64,000 bases of DNA, taken from positions 372,001 through 436,000 of the forward strand of contig JAUTDP010000013.1 in NCBI GenBank assembly GCA_033439795.1, in the 5' to 3' direction. Of the stretch, positions 12,907 to 23,518 are shown one piece after another. Position 1 is the stretch's first letter, and each line of letters opens with the position of its first letter. A model generated the notes under the pieces. It made no database searches and had not been told where the DNA came from. It was given only the letters and a program-made list of their open reading frames with translations. The DNA comes from Sordaria brevicollis (Eukaryota; Ascomycota; Sordariomycetes; Sordariales; Sordariaceae). Made by a program: the position numbers and the translations under genes.

Positions 12907-13406
12907 GCCATGGTCATCACTAACGCAGTATCTGATCCTCTTGCTCTCCTTAATGAGGCGTACCGTCTCGGTTCGGCGTCATACTGCCTTCCCCCTTTTG
13001 TACATTTTGTTATACAGTGGTTGATGACTGATAGTAATAAGAGAACTTCTTCCGAGATTCGATACACGTTATCGTACCCAAAAGACCTATCTTCCTCTCC
13101 CTCGAGTGACTATACTTCGTATTGCGGAATTAGGGTAAAGGAAACCCAAATATCACGAATGTGCACCCGAGTGTTGCATCTCGTTCATGTGTCCGCACTG
13201 AGCGCACGGTCTTCTGGCTTGGGTTCATCTGACGATATGTTGACGTTCACAGACTCGTTCGCGAGCGGGAAAAGCCAGACGGCGAACGTTTCAATGACGT
13301 TATATTAAGTTCCAGTACACTCTTATCTGCTCGGTCTCCTCCTATTCACTGGAGCTATTACCCCTTCTAATTAATCCAGCTACAGTCTCCGGAACAACTT
13401 TAGCTC
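12907..13406. other. Spacer: 3' end of transporter and promoter/leader of P450
   Basis: About 500 bases with no supportable gene. It should contain the transporter 3' untranslated region and the P450 promoter; a TTATATTAAG word at 13298 is a possible TATA-like element about 100 bases before the P450 start. No repeats seen. Confidence 0.4.
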
Positions 13407-15040
13407 ATGTCCTTCGTCCTCGCTCATACCCGCCGACATCTAACCTCGACAAGACTTCTCCCACAACCATCACTCATCCGAACAGCTCTAGCAGCTTCCC
13501 TCTCAACAACCTCCAAAATGGGGGCCCTCACCGAAAACCTCGAATTCCCCTTCCGCCGCGCCTCGGGTCTCGACCCGCCCCCGGAGTTCGCTCGCCTCCG
13601 CAAGATCGACCCGGTGTCCCAGGTCCGCCTCTTCGACGGCAGCCTCGCCTGGATGGTGACCAAGTACCACGACGTCTGCCAGGTGGCCACGGACGAGCGG
13701 CTATCCAAGGAGCGCACGCGAGACGGATTTCCCGAGCTCAACGCGGGCGGGAAGCAGGCGGCCAAGAACCGGGCCACGTTCGTGGACATGGATCCGCCCA
13801 AGCACATGCAGTACCGCGGCATGATCCAGCCGATTTTCAACCTTGAGCATGTCAAGGAGCTGGATCCGTATATCCAGAAGACGGTGGAGGACTTGTTGGA
13901 GAGGATGAAGAGTAAGGGATGTGAAGACGGTCCGGTGGATTTGGTGCAGAATTTTGCGTTGCCGGTGCCTTCTTATGTGAGTTTTCTGACTTATCTTGTG
14001 CTGGGTCTGGTCGAAGATACTGATTGAGGATGATGCTCAGATCATCTATACCATCCTTGGTGTCCCGTTTGAGGACCTCGAGTTTTTGACTCAGCAGAAC
14101 TCGATCCGTACGAACGGAAGCTCGACGGCGCGAGAGGCATCTGCTGCTAATCAGTACGCCTTTTGTCTTCCTGGGAGTGGTACGGTTACCGATCTGAGCT
14201 GACATCGTCCTAGGGAACTCCTCAACTACCTCCGTCGCCTAGCTGAACAGCGTCTCCAGGAACCCAAGGATGACCTGATCAGCAAGCTCATGACCGAACA
14301 AGTTAAGACCGGCAAACTCGACACTGCCGATGCCGTCCAGATGGCTTTTCTGCTGCTGGTAGCCGGCAATGCCACCATGGTGAACATGATTGCCTTGGTT
14401 AGTTCTCTTCCATCTCAACCACTTAATCTTCCCCTTTCCATCAAACCTCCTAACTCGCCATTCAGGGCATCGTAACCCTCTTCCAGAACCCATCCCAGCT
14501 CGAAGAACTCAAGCGCGACCCCTCCCTCGCTTCCAAGTTCGTCGAAGAGCTCAGCCGGTTCCACACCGCCTCCGCCATGGCCATCCGCCGCGTCGCCAAA
14601 GAGGATCTCGAAATTGGCGGCAAGACCATCAAGAAGGGCGAGGGCGTCATCGCCTCCAACCTGTCGGCCAACCGCGACGAGGAAGTCTTTAAGGACGCAG
14701 ACACGTTCAACATGCATCGCGAGTGGCCTGAGCGAGAGCTTGGGTTTGGGTGGGGAGAGCATAGGTGTATTGCGGAGTGGTTGGCGAAGGCGGAGATGAG
14801 GGCTGTTTTTGGTGAGTCTGCCCCATGTGCTCTTTTTGTGCACTTCTTCGTTCCGCTGAAATTCAGTGATTGATGATTTGATGTCTGTGTTCGGAACGAG
14901 ATAATTGCTGACTTTTCCGTGAAACAGGAACCATCTTCAAAAAGCTGCCGAATCTCAAGATTGCGGTGCCTTTTGACAAGATTGAGTACACGCCCCTTGA
15001 TCGCGATGTGGGAATTGTGAAGTTGCCTGTTACTTGGTAA
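13407..15040 (+). CDS. CYP55A: Nitric oxide reductase cytochrome P450 (P450nor)
   Basis: Five exons: 13407-13976, 14041-14153, 14214-14397, 14466-14811, 14928-15040; 441 residues from the first ATG. P450nor reduces NO to N2O using NAD(P)H directly, without a reductase partner, in fungal denitrification/NO detoxification. Evidence: FPFRRASG near the second Met, [14 protein letters not shown], the I-helix segment [15 protein letters not shown] with its conserved Thr, the heme loop [18 protein letters not shown] with ligand Cys390 (Cys353 from the second Met), and the ending [11 protein letters not shown]. These agree closely with the Fusarium enzyme. A second ATG at 13518 in good context (caaaATGg) gives a 404-residue protein, the family length. 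The extra 37 residues are rich in Arg/Ser/Leu with no acidic residue, like a mitochondrial presequence. Mitochondrial and cytosolic forms from one gene are known in other fungi; here this is inference. Confidence 0.96.
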
Positions 15041-15450
15041 GTGGGAGAATCAAAGTCGAAAAGGTCAAACAGGATTGGACGTAATGTAATGGCATGTATT
15101 TGATGTACGATAGAGCCCAACTCGTTGGTCGAACTTTCCCCGGGAGGGAGAAATGATGATCTCTGAACTTTGCATACACTCCTTCCTATTTTGTTTTAAG
15201 CTTCGCCGACCTTGTGTTATCTGACATGGCTGATATCTCTACCTTGGCATTCAAGGTTACTCCATTCGGAACGGGCCGATATTAAAACGGTGTAAGTGAG
15301 TCATCCCCGACTGCACAATCACCATACTGTGGCAATGTTGAGTCAAGAAGCAGCAAAAGGTCAATAATAAAAGACAAAACCCAAGTAAACAAACTTCTAC
15401 CGGAAATATTTCCAGGTACTCTTTCGCAACCAAACCAGAAGCCCAGCACC
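15041..15450. other. Spacer between P450 and SDR gene
   Basis: About 410 bases. No open frame of note; holds the P450 3' region and the SDR leader. Nothing else seen. Confidence 0.4.
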
Positions 15451-16629
15451 ATGGCATCGTCACCGCCCTCCACACGTCCCCAAACCGTCCTCGTAACAGG
15501 GTCCTCCGGCCACCTTGGCCGAGCCTTGATGCTCTCTCTGCCTTCCCTCGGCTACAGACCAATCGGCATCGACATCAAGGCCAGCGAAACCGCCACCTTT
15601 ATAGGCTCCTTCGGCGACGCCTCCCTACTCCAAAATCTCTTCACCCCAAGCTGGCTTCGCGCTCAGTCCTCCCTCGACCCCCAAATTGAGCCAATCTCGC
15701 ACATCATCCACTGCGCAACGCTTCACAAGCCTCACATTGAGTCTCACACCAAAGTGCAGTTCGTCCAGACCAATATTGCCGACACACTCACCCTGCTAGA
15801 AGCAGCCGCCGCTACCACTACCGACCCTTCTACGTCAGACTCCAACGCGGATTCGGAGAAGACAGTCATAAAATCATTCACCTACATATCCACCACCTCA
15901 ACCTTTGGCCGGTCCCTCATCCCCCTATCTTCCACCTCTAGCAAACCAAAAGCAGTCCACATAACCGAACAAACCCCCTGCCTCCCCAAAAACATTTACG
16001 GCCTAACCAAGTCTTCGGCCGAAGACCTCTGCTACCTCATCTCCTCCCAATCACCACTACCCGTGGTCATACTCAAAACCTCCCGCTTCTTTCCCGAAGC
16101 CGACGATGATGAGGACCGCCGCGCGAGTTTGGGGGATGAGAATCTCAAGCTTTGCGAGTTGGCGTATAGGAGGGTGGATATTGAGGATATTGTCCGGGCT
16201 TGTGTCGCTTCCATGAACGCACAAACGTACCCTGAAGAAGGGAAGAGGAGGAAGTATGGGAAGTACATCATTAGCGGACCGTCGCCATTTCTGGACTTGG
16301 GGGAGGAGGACTGGGTGAGGTTGAATGAGAAGGGACCGGAGGGGGCGGAGAAGGTGATGGCTGAGGTTGCAGAGAGGTTATGTCCTGGGGTGGGCAAAGT
16401 GATGGAGGAAAGGGGTTGGAAGTGGTTGAGTAGGGTGGATAGGGTTTATGATTCGAGGTTGGCGATGAAGGATGTGGAAAGCGGAGGGTTGGGGTGGAAG
16501 CCGGATTACACTTTTCAGAAGGCGCTGGAGAGGATTTCGAGGGGGGAGGAGTGGAGGAGTGAGTTGACGGCAAAGGTCGGGAAGTTGGGGTATCATGATC
16601 GGGCTTGGGGGGTTTATACTACTGAGTGA
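15451..16629 (+). CDS. NAD(P)-dependent epimerase/dehydratase (extended SDR)
   Basis: Single exon, 392 residues. Start context is caccATGg. An N-terminal Rossmann fold is marked by VTGSSGHLG with the Gly pattern GxxGxxG at residues 17-23, typical of extended short-chain dehydrogenases such as sugar-nucleotide epimerases. The catalytic pair YGLTK (Tyr183, Lys187) is present, and the Ser-rich strand TYISTTSTFG about 30 residues earlier supplies the expected Ser/Thr. The next segment AYRRVDIEDIVRACVASM resembles the substrate-binding part where the family scans for cofactor-bound sugars. No signal peptide or membrane helix is seen, so it is probably cytosolic. Substrate unknown. It faces the same way as the P450 but with its own spacer, so co-regulation is not shown. 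The second half of the coding sequence uses noticeably more GGG/AGG codons than the C-rich first half. Confidence 0.85.
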   Translation: MASSPPSTRPQTVLVTGSSGHLGRALMLSLPSLGYRPIGIDIKASETATFIGSFGDASLLQNLFTPSWLRAQSSLDPQIEPISHIIHCATLHKPHIESHTKVQFVQTNIADTLTLLEAAAATTTDPSTSDSNADSEKTVIKSFTYISTTSTFGRSLIPLSSTSSKPKAVHITEQTPCLPKNIYGLTKSSAEDLCYLISSQSPLPVVILKTSRFFPEADDDEDRRASLGDENLKLCELAYRRVDIEDIVRACVASMNAQTYPEEGKRRKYGKYIISGPSPFLDLGEEDWVRLNEKGPEGAEKVMAEVAERLCPGVGKVMEERGWKWLSRVDRVYDSRLAMKDVESGGLGWKPDYTFQKALERISRGEEWRSELTAKVGKLGYHDRAWGVYTTE

Positions 16630-16747
16630 GGAATCTGGATGGTGATAAGTGAGGTTTAATTAAGGAGTAGTTTGGGAAGTACTGTTGAAAAGTCAGTTCC
16701 AGAAGTTATACCTGGGTGAAGAGAGTTCTTGTAGGCATTCCTTTCAC

Positions 16748-16779
<32 letters not shown>

Positions 16780-17551
16780 CCCTTTTTGTTTTTGCCAAGA
16801 CCAATTTTGGGCCAATGATGTGTTACGTTCACTAACAATTTCTACGCAGTACCGAGCGTCTTCTGGTTTGTTTGTCTCTGGGCGGACAAAATGGAGAATC
16901 GTTATTGGGGAATGGATTTCGCAGATCCAAAAACACATCACAAATTTCTGGAATAGGATATTCAAAGTTTGGTTATACCTTTAATGTAAGACGAGACGCA
17001 GCAGTAAAGAAACGGAAAGGCATCATGAAGTTGACCCGAGGTCCCAAACTCACAAACAAACCAGTACTGGGATGTACAAGGACTGCTCTCAATGCCTGGG
17101 AGATGGATACGCGTGGGCCCATATCATGTAGAGCTTTTGTCCTGACAAAAAAGTCTGTTAGGCACGGTCAACGGGATCGTGAGACTTGGAAAAGGGGGTG
17201 GCCCGTGCGTTAGCGAGAGTAAGATCAAGATGTAAACAAATGATTCGAATCACGACACTCAAGGGCAAGGGGTAGAAAGTGCTAACAGTCTGTTTATTAC
17301 GCTTCACTGAGTGATATAGAAGCTATGGAAATCCTGACCTAGAGAATCTGCAGAAAGCTACAAATGGTAGCAAAAACGAAGAATAGAACTAAAAACTGAA
17401 CCCTTTTTCTGAAAAAAGCGCACAACCAACCCACCACCGGCGCATAAGTAATGAGAATACCAATAAGAGAATCCCTCCCACACTTCCCAGACACCAACCC
17501 TTTCCCCAGGGAAACCTGGCCGGCAACTGAAAACATGCCCCCTAAAGAAAC
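16630..17551. other. Convergent spacer with poly-T run
   Basis: About 900 bases between the convergent SDR gene and the minus-strand Pro-rich protein gene. Contains an uninterrupted run of 30 T at 16750-16779. Short overlapping frames on both strands are explained by this low-complexity tract and chance. No gene supported. Confidence 0.6.
16750..16779. repeat. Homopolymer (T)30
   Basis: Thirty consecutive T. Intergenic, about 120 bases after the SDR stop codon. Length likely to vary between strains. Confidence 0.95.
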
Positions 17552-18349
17552 TCAGTCCTTAGTAACATAAAGATAAACCACCGGCTTCTGCCCCGGCAGT
17601 CCGCTCCGGGTCTTATCCCATCCCAACTCCTTGCACGTCTTGGCCAGCATCTCCTTATCATCGCCCCTAAACGCCAAGCCGCGATACCACCGTCCATTAC
17701 CGCCCTGGACGACCTCAAAAAGCTTATTCTTTTTTTTGCTCGGGTTCGTCGCGCCAAAGCCGTACATGAGCTCCTGCACTGTTGTCGAAACAGGAACATG
17801 GCAACTATGAAAAGGGAGCTTTGCGTTTGGTGGCTGGTGCCAGGGAGGCGTGGTGCCGCATTTGAAGACGTGGATCTTGGTGTGCTCCGGAGGGAAGAAG
17901 TAGTTGTAGCCTGGCTCGCAGCCGACGCCGCCTGTGCTGTTCATCATGTTGGCGGCGGGCATTTCGGGATTTATGACAGGATACGGCTGAGGGTTGCGGC
18001 CGCTACCGCCAAGGCCGGAGATGTATTGGTAGGGTTGGGGGAACAGAGAGGGGGTTGCGGCCATAGCGCTGCCCCAGGCCGGAGGAGCGGCGGCGGGGGC
18101 GGCTGGAGCCAGAGCAGGCGGAGCGAACATGTAGGGCGAGACGGGAGCGGGTGTGACGACTGCGGGCTGGGGAGCGGCGAAGCCATAGGCCGGAGCAGGG
18201 GATGGCATGCCGGGGATGACCTGGGGAACGCCGGCTGGGTTGGGGACGGAGCCGGGAGGGAAGGCGCCGGGTCTAGGAGTGCGAGGGGGTGGGGGCCCAC
18301 TGTCACGCCCGAACCTTGGGTTGGAACCACCGCCGAGAACGAAAGACAT
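17552..18349 (-). CDS. Conserved hypothetical protein, Pro/Ala-rich N-terminus and compact C-terminal domain
   Basis: Single exon, 265 residues, start context caaagATGtc. I do not recognise the family. Residues 1-125 are Pro/Ala/Gly-rich and probably disordered. About residues 140-265 look folded: EPGYNYFFPPEHTKIHVFK, then a Cys/Trp/His-containing stretch, VSTTVQELMYGFGA, a basic loop (NPSKKKNKLF), RWYRGLAFRGDD and a C-terminal PVVYLYVTKD. The alternation of strand-like and helix-like segments, ending in a beta-strand, could be a ubiquitin-like or beta-grasp fold, but that is a guess. No signal peptide or transmembrane helix. Its start codon lies only 19 bases downstream of the stop codon of the next gene upstream on the same strand. 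Confidence 0.8.
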   Translation of the reverse strand: MSFVLGGGSNPRFGRDSGPPPPRTPRPGAFPPGSVPNPAGVPQVIPGMPSPAPAYGFAAPQPAVVTPAPVSPYMFAPPALAPAAPAAAPPAWGSAMAATPSLFPQPYQYISGLGGSGRNPQPYPVINPEMPAANMMNSTGGVGCEPGYNYFFPPEHTKIHVFKCGTTPPWHQPPNAKLPFHSCHVPVSTTVQELMYGFGATNPSKKKNKLFEVVQGGNGRWYRGLAFRGDDKEMLAKTCKELGWDKTRSGLPGQKPVVYLYVTKD

Positions 18350-18368
18350 CTTTGCTAGATGTATGTGC

Positions 18369-19495
18369 TTAGTAGTAGTTATGTTGAGGGTAATAGTCGA
18401 CCCAAGTCTGTTGAATAGGATCCCAAAGTCTTTGGACGCCTTCGGGAATAGGAAAGATTACGGAAGGAATGTGAACGTGGTGGTTTTGTCGAGCAGCCGT
18501 CTCCTGTTCTCTGGCAAGAATTTGGTTACGTGAACGACGGAAGACGTCGTCGGAGTCTTCGCTTCCTGCTTCGCTGTGAGCGTAAGCGTCTTCGCGGTAG
18601 TTATCCTCTGTGTCGAGGGTGTTGTAAGGTGTTTGGTCTGATGGGTGGTCAGCGTTTGATGTCATATGAGGAAAGGTTCTTGGGTCACATACACTCTTCA
18701 GTGTCACTGACACTGAGATAATCTTCGTAGGTCTCTTCAGATTCTTGAGGCTTGACACCAACGAAAAGCTCAGTCTGCCAGAGAATACGGTCGTAGGCGT
18801 CGTAGAAAGCACCAAGAACCAAAACAGCCCAACAGCGCTGGCGAGGAGATATGTAAGTGGCCTGAGTGATGACACACTTGACGGCTGGGTAGGGCAGGTC
18901 GTATGCAGCTTCCCACTCTTCGATGTGAGGAGAGGCCACGGTTGATGCTAGGTGTCGGCGGTCTGAGAAGACTGCCGGTGGATGAGTGTATGGACTGAAG
19001 GCGTTGATGCAGACGGGAAGGCTTGTCGAGATGCTCTGGTTTGCGTTGAAGAAGAGAGAGAGGAGAGGAACAGAAAGGGTGTACGACGTGGGTTTAAGTA
19101 GGCTGAGGGCGGCGCTACCTGGACGAAGAGTTTGACAACTCCATGATACGATAGCTGTAAGAAGACTCCCTGTGATCGAGTTCTCTGACAGGATGAGGCC
19201 ATATCGCCATATCCTGGGTAACCACAAGGTGAAGAGACGGCTGGTCGGTGAAGCTGTTGGTTGGAAGTTGGCTGTGTAAGGTCAGTTTGCCTGGCAGACA
19301 ACTTGGCGTGGCGTAGTCTTAGTGATAAGATCGAGCTCTCAGACTGGACGCTTCTTGGATCATAGACTCTCTCTCGTGTTACCCGTTGCGCCATCGAAAC
19401 ATTTGTCTGTCAGTTGGTGGCCTAGGATGCATCAGACTGAAGAGTGCGTTTTCTCTTCTCTGATAACGAGGGGAGCGTGATTCGGTGTTTGTCAT
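18369..19495 (-). CDS. Hypothetical protein with hydrophobic N-terminal half and acidic tail
   Basis: Proposed exons on the minus strand: 19495-19383 (start MTNTESRSPRYQ), a middle exon from about 19243 or 19210 to 18693, and 18637-18369. The last intron (18692-18638, 55 nt, GTATGT..CAG) is well supported because it joins two frames as EETYEDYLSVSDTEE then YQTPYNTL. The first intron is less certain: donor GTAACA at 19382, acceptor either after 19244 or 19211, both keeping frame. The protein has a hydrophobic, Ser/Leu-rich region (LILSENSITGSLLTAIVS and following), a segment CWAVLVLGAFYDAYDRILW that could be a membrane or buried helix, then a Glu/Asp/Tyr-rich tail ending IQQTWVDYYPQHNYY. Family not recognised. 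Extremely close to the downstream gene. Confidence 0.6.
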
Positions 19496-20186
19496 TTTCT
19501 ACCGGTCGAGTCCGAGCACGCCATGTTCTGGATCCTTAGACCAGTCATCCATAGCGGTCGAGGAAGACAGCTAACAGTCAGAAACTGACGGCTAAAGGTC
19601 CAACCGGTACAGAACAACAAGAGATGAACCACTGTAAGTCGGCAACCGAGGAATCAGTGATTCACTCGAGTCATGGCAATCAATGTCATCTCTGTTTCAT
19701 AGTCTGGCTGCCCCCATATGCATTCTGACCGTGAATCATTGAGCATACGTTCTTGTCCAAATCGTGAATTGTTGTTGGTGGCGCTTGGTAACACTGATGC
19801 CTTCACCCGTTCCCAACGTATCCCTTCAGTCTTCCTTCCTACAGTCGTTAGTCATGGCGAGCGCATAGAATGTGACCGATGGTTGACGTGGGGAATGAAA
19901 GCACACATGAACATTAGGCACCGTAAGCACCGTGAAGAGGATTCGATACCAAGCCTTGTATTTTACTCACATGCTGTAGCCAGTGAGCGGTATGAAGCCC
20001 CAAACTCCTCGCTCTTTGATCTAACCTTTCCGGATCGCTTGTTCCCTTTCACTGTTGGTAGCACGGATTTGCGCTGTCCCAGTTGATGTACCATACGTGT
20101 TTGGCACGCTCCGTCTTCATCCAACTCGGTCCCGATTTCACAAACCTCGACGTTCGGAATGATCGGGAGCCGGGACACGGCTAGCG
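19496..20186. other. Spacer between hypothetical gene and AVO2-like gene
   Basis: About 690 bases holding the leader of the hypothetical gene and the 3' end of the AVO2-like gene. Only chance frames. No repeats or sites seen. Confidence 0.4.
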
Positions 20187-21006
20187 TCAATCGCCAACAT
20201 CCACATCTCTTCCGACCAGTCTCACAAACGCTCCTTTCACTTTATCCTTCTTGGAAAGCGGTGGCGGTGCAGCCTGGGTCTCCTCCGCCTCTCGCTTCGC
20301 AGTCTTCCGCTTCTGCACCTCATTCACCAACCCCTTCAGATAAACCTCTGCCTGCACAGTAGCACTGTACTCGCCAGGCGTCCAGCTCCAGATATTTTTC
20401 CTGCCTGGATCCGCCCCAGCGGCCAACAGCGTCCTCAACACCAGCAGATTCCCATTGCCGCTGGCAAAGTGCAGCGCTGTGTTTCCGTCCAGATCTGCTT
20501 GCGCTAGCGCAGCGGGAGCTCCTCCGGGAGCCCATGTGAGGAGGATCTGCACAACGGTATCGTGGCCGTTCGAACTAGCCTCCATGACGGCATCACGGCC
20601 GCGGATATCCTGGCGCAAAATGGACTGCGGGTCGTTTTCGCACAAAAAGTGGACAACTTCGGTGTGACCCGCCGCTGCGGCTAACATGAGAGCGGTTTGA
20701 TGCTCATCGTTCAGTGCAGGGGTGCCCTCTTCGTGGCCGAGCTCGACGAGGATCTTGCATATCGAGAGATGACCGAGGGAGGCGGCTAGGTGGAGGTTCG
20801 AGTTCGCATTCCCGGTGATGGAATGATCGGGATTGTGGAGGAGATGCGGATGAGAGCGGAGGATGCGCTTGACGAGAAGGTTGTCGTTCACGTGAATTGC
20901 GCGCCGAAGGCGGATCGAAGGATCAATCCTGGGTGACAGACAAGCAAAGGTTAGTTGGTCGACTTCAATAACAAGTTTGTCGCGGGTTTGGACGGGTTGG
21001 TTACAT
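20187..21006 (-). CDS. avo2: AVO2-like ankyrin-repeat subunit of TOR complex 2
   Basis: The conserved reading begins MIDPSIRLRRAIH and continues DNLLVKRILRSHPHLLHN, then several ankyrin repeats (NLHLAASLGHLSICKILVELGH, TALMLAAAAGHTEVVHFL, DAVMEASSNGHDTVVQILL, TALHFASGNGNLLVLRTLLAAGADP) and a helix ending VYLKGLVNEVQKRK. The order and the RLRRAI..NLLVKRIL start match yeast Avo2, a TORC2 component at the plasma membrane; orthology is inferred from these motifs. An intron at 21004-20929 (76 nt, donor GTAACC, branch-like CTAAC, acceptor CAG) precedes exon 2. Joining the exons places AT (21006-21005) next to G (20928), so the start ATG is created across the intron; the upstream in-frame codons run back to a TGA with no other ATG. 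This gives 247 residues. An alternative is an unspliced frame from ATG at 21296 (369 residues) with an unconserved N-terminus. C-terminus is basic. Confidence 0.82.
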
Positions 21007-22453
21007 GTTTGCGTAGAGACCGTATTGGCACGTCCATTCTTCAGAGGACTTTGGTGTTGTTTGAGTAAAACCCCCTCATGGTAGGTTTGGTGCGAGCGAC
21101 GTCGGACGGCTTGCGAATGGACTGGATGGTGGACGGTGGATGGTGGTTGGCGCGAGGTTGGTGTGTTTGGTGTTGGCGGATGCGATGGCCGAAGGATGGC
21201 GGGGCAGAATCGCCCAGACTGTTTGGGTGTGAAGCTGCGCCTGCCGCCTTGCGATCCTCGCGATTCAGCGCCAATGATTTCGGCCATGCAGGGCACCCGA
21301 CCTCTCAGGCGGGCCGTTAATGGAAGTCATCCATGCCACGGCATCTCGGCGCTTGTTGTGCTCAGGTCAAACAGCCATGTTGGACATCAACAAAATAACG
21401 GACTGGCAAACCAAACAAAGTGAAACAAGTACTCAATGAAGACACTGGAGACATTGGAGTTGGTGAAAATGGTAGCCTGCAAAACATCAAACCATAGTGT
21501 CCATAGATGAAAACAACGGAAACAACGGCAAGAAACTGTGGGGCCGGTCAATCCCCCAACTTTTAGTGGGTTTGACGCCCATGCGACGTCACGATCAGTG
21601 GGGGGTTCCCAACGGTCGTGGGGCACTATCGTTTTGACCTAGACAGCACGGCTAAAACTGTTAGCGTGGCCCTGGGTGCAAACTGTGGTAATTCATAGCG
21701 CCCAGTCCTGTCGTCGCCCATCTTCACGGCTACCTCTGACGAGAACAACCTAACGACCAACTTTCAACTAAAAGGAAAACTCGCATGACCATCCAAGGAA
21801 CTGTATCAATTACTTTCTCCTTCATTAATTATTCTGTGAGGGTATGGTCAGTAATTAAACCACCCTCGTTCCACAATACGAGAGTGTCCGCAAGGTGTTC
21901 CAAATTGCACGAGACGCCAAGAACTGTGAATGGCTTCGTGCCGTGACTTTGGCATGGCTGAGGTTTTGAATCTAGCGACTCGCTGCAGGCCTCATACATT
22001 TTCACCACCTCTCAAGCACTGAGTCATTCGCGTTGCTCCCAGAAGCCTGGGTGCATTCGATGTCTTGCAACGCATGATGTATGCATTACTGATTGCTTCA
22101 CCCTCGAGCTCTTCTACGTGCTGACCCTGTGTCACAGGCCACTGAATTCAATATTCTGTATTGCCCACTGCAGGATTTCGACGCACCCAGTGCCCATAGA
22201 AGTGAAGACAATCTTCATGTATCAGCCATGTCGAGTGTCTTCACAAGGTTCTTCACTCTTCTTGGGTACTTCACAAAATGACACACTTGAAAAACACCAG
22301 CCCTAATGATGAGTTGTCAAGTACGCTATGCCCAATATAAAAACACTTTCTGTGCCACAAATGGAGTGAGAGCTGTTTAGTCGACCTACCTAAACCTGAG
22401 CGATCAAGCGAGATACTACGTACATACCAACATTCCATTATCACATCGACGAC
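21007..22453. other. Divergent spacer between AVO2-like and BAHD-like genes
   Basis: About 1.45 kb. Contains the leader of the AVO2-like gene (minus) and the promoter of the plus-strand gene; an AT-rich stretch with attaattattctg near 21825 and a cccaatataaaaac TATA-like box at about 22330, 120 bases before the next start. No gene or repeat supported. Confidence 0.5.
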
Positions 22454-23518
22454 ATGGGCTCGGTATCCTATGTCTCCGAGGGCCTGGCTGAGAACCCATT
22501 CTCTCCCGAACAGGTCCTACCTTTCACCATTCTGGCCAACCGGGATATCCATACCCGCAACGGCTACCATTGCCGAGCCCTACTCCTCCCGTATCCGCAC
22601 TCCCTCTGCTCGGCCATTCTCGAACCGGCCCTTCTTCGCACCCTCCTTCCGGACTTTAATTTCCTTGCTTCTTTTCAGCTTGGTCTCGGCCCCGATGCCT
22701 CAGCCACCTCTGCCTCCTCAACTGTTCCTGCTCAGCAGGATGACGATGTCCAGCACAGTTCTGAACTTGATGCCTTTTCGGAACCTAGACCTCTCCATCA
22801 TCCCTCTCGCAATTCTAACAACAACAACCAAAACTTGACCTTACAACAACTCAGTGTCGTAACCCAACGAGAGATCGTCTTCCTGTATCCCGGAGGTGGG
22901 AACGGGTCAGAGTTCCTCCTCCGTCACGGTCCTAATCCTCAGCTGGTACGTGCGCCTAGCCCAGAAGAGCAGCACGTTGACGACGATCAGCCACAAAGAC
23001 CGCTTCAACTCTACCCCCGACTTCCTTCCCCTTCCCCTTCCCGTTCTCCATCCTCCCAGGACGAAGGCCAGAGCCTTGACCCAGAGGAAACCTCGAACCT
23101 AGAAGACGTCGTCCGCCAAATGATCACCCACCACCCCGAACGACGTCTCGAAAACACCTTCCACGATCTACTTCACCAATCCCACCCTCATTCCTTCAAC
23201 AGTGACAATTACGGGCTAGCAACAACAATCCACGATGGCCTCGAAACCCCAGACCCTTACCCTTTCCGCGTCCCTAGTGAATGTTTTCGGATTCCCACCC
23301 ATCCAACGGGCGATACCGAACGGGTAGACGCCATGACGCTGCAGCGGAGTAGATTTCTTCCAAGTCAAAGTGATGGGGAAGAAGCGGTAGGAAGAGGAAT
23401 GGTGCTGGGAATTGCGATAAATTTTACCCTGGCTGATGCGGCGGGTGTTGAAACTATCGTGGCGAGGTTGAGGAGGGAGATTTTGAGGGAGGTTGGTGGT
23501 GTGTGGGAAGAGAGGTGA
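22454..23518 (+). CDS. Protein resembling the N-terminal half of a BAHD-type acyltransferase
   Basis: Single open frame, 354 residues, start context gacATGgg, TATA-like box 120 bases upstream. The first 75 residues (PFTILANRDIH, YHCRALLLPYPHS, ALLRTLLPDFNFLASFQLG) fit the start of fungal transferases of the BAHD/trichothecene 3-O-acetyltransferase group. The end (GRGMVLGIAINFTLADAAGVETIVARL) sits where that family has its HxxxDG catalytic motif, but the His position is Phe, so acyl transfer would be lost if the alignment is right. The middle, about residues 80-270, is a low-complexity Ser/Pro/Asn/Gln/Asp-rich insertion. The stop falls soon after the active-site region, where a full-length enzyme would continue. 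The matching C-terminal half seems to start 1 kb downstream. Assignment is weak and rests on motif layout only. Confidence 0.6.
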   Translation: MGSVSYVSEGLAENPFSPEQVLPFTILANRDIHTRNGYHCRALLLPYPHSLCSAILEPALLRTLLPDFNFLASFQLGLGPDASATSASSTVPAQQDDDVQHSSELDAFSEPRPLHHPSRNSNNNNQNLTLQQLSVVTQREIVFLYPGGGNGSEFLLRHGPNPQLVRAPSPEEQHVDDDQPQRPLQLYPRLPSPSPSRSPSSQDEGQSLDPEETSNLEDVVRQMITHHPERRLENTFHDLLHQSHPHSFNSDNYGLATTIHDGLETPDPYPFRVPSECFRIPTHPTGDTERVDAMTLQRSRFLPSQSDGEEAVGRGMVLGIAINFTLADAAGVETIVARLRREILREVGGVWEER

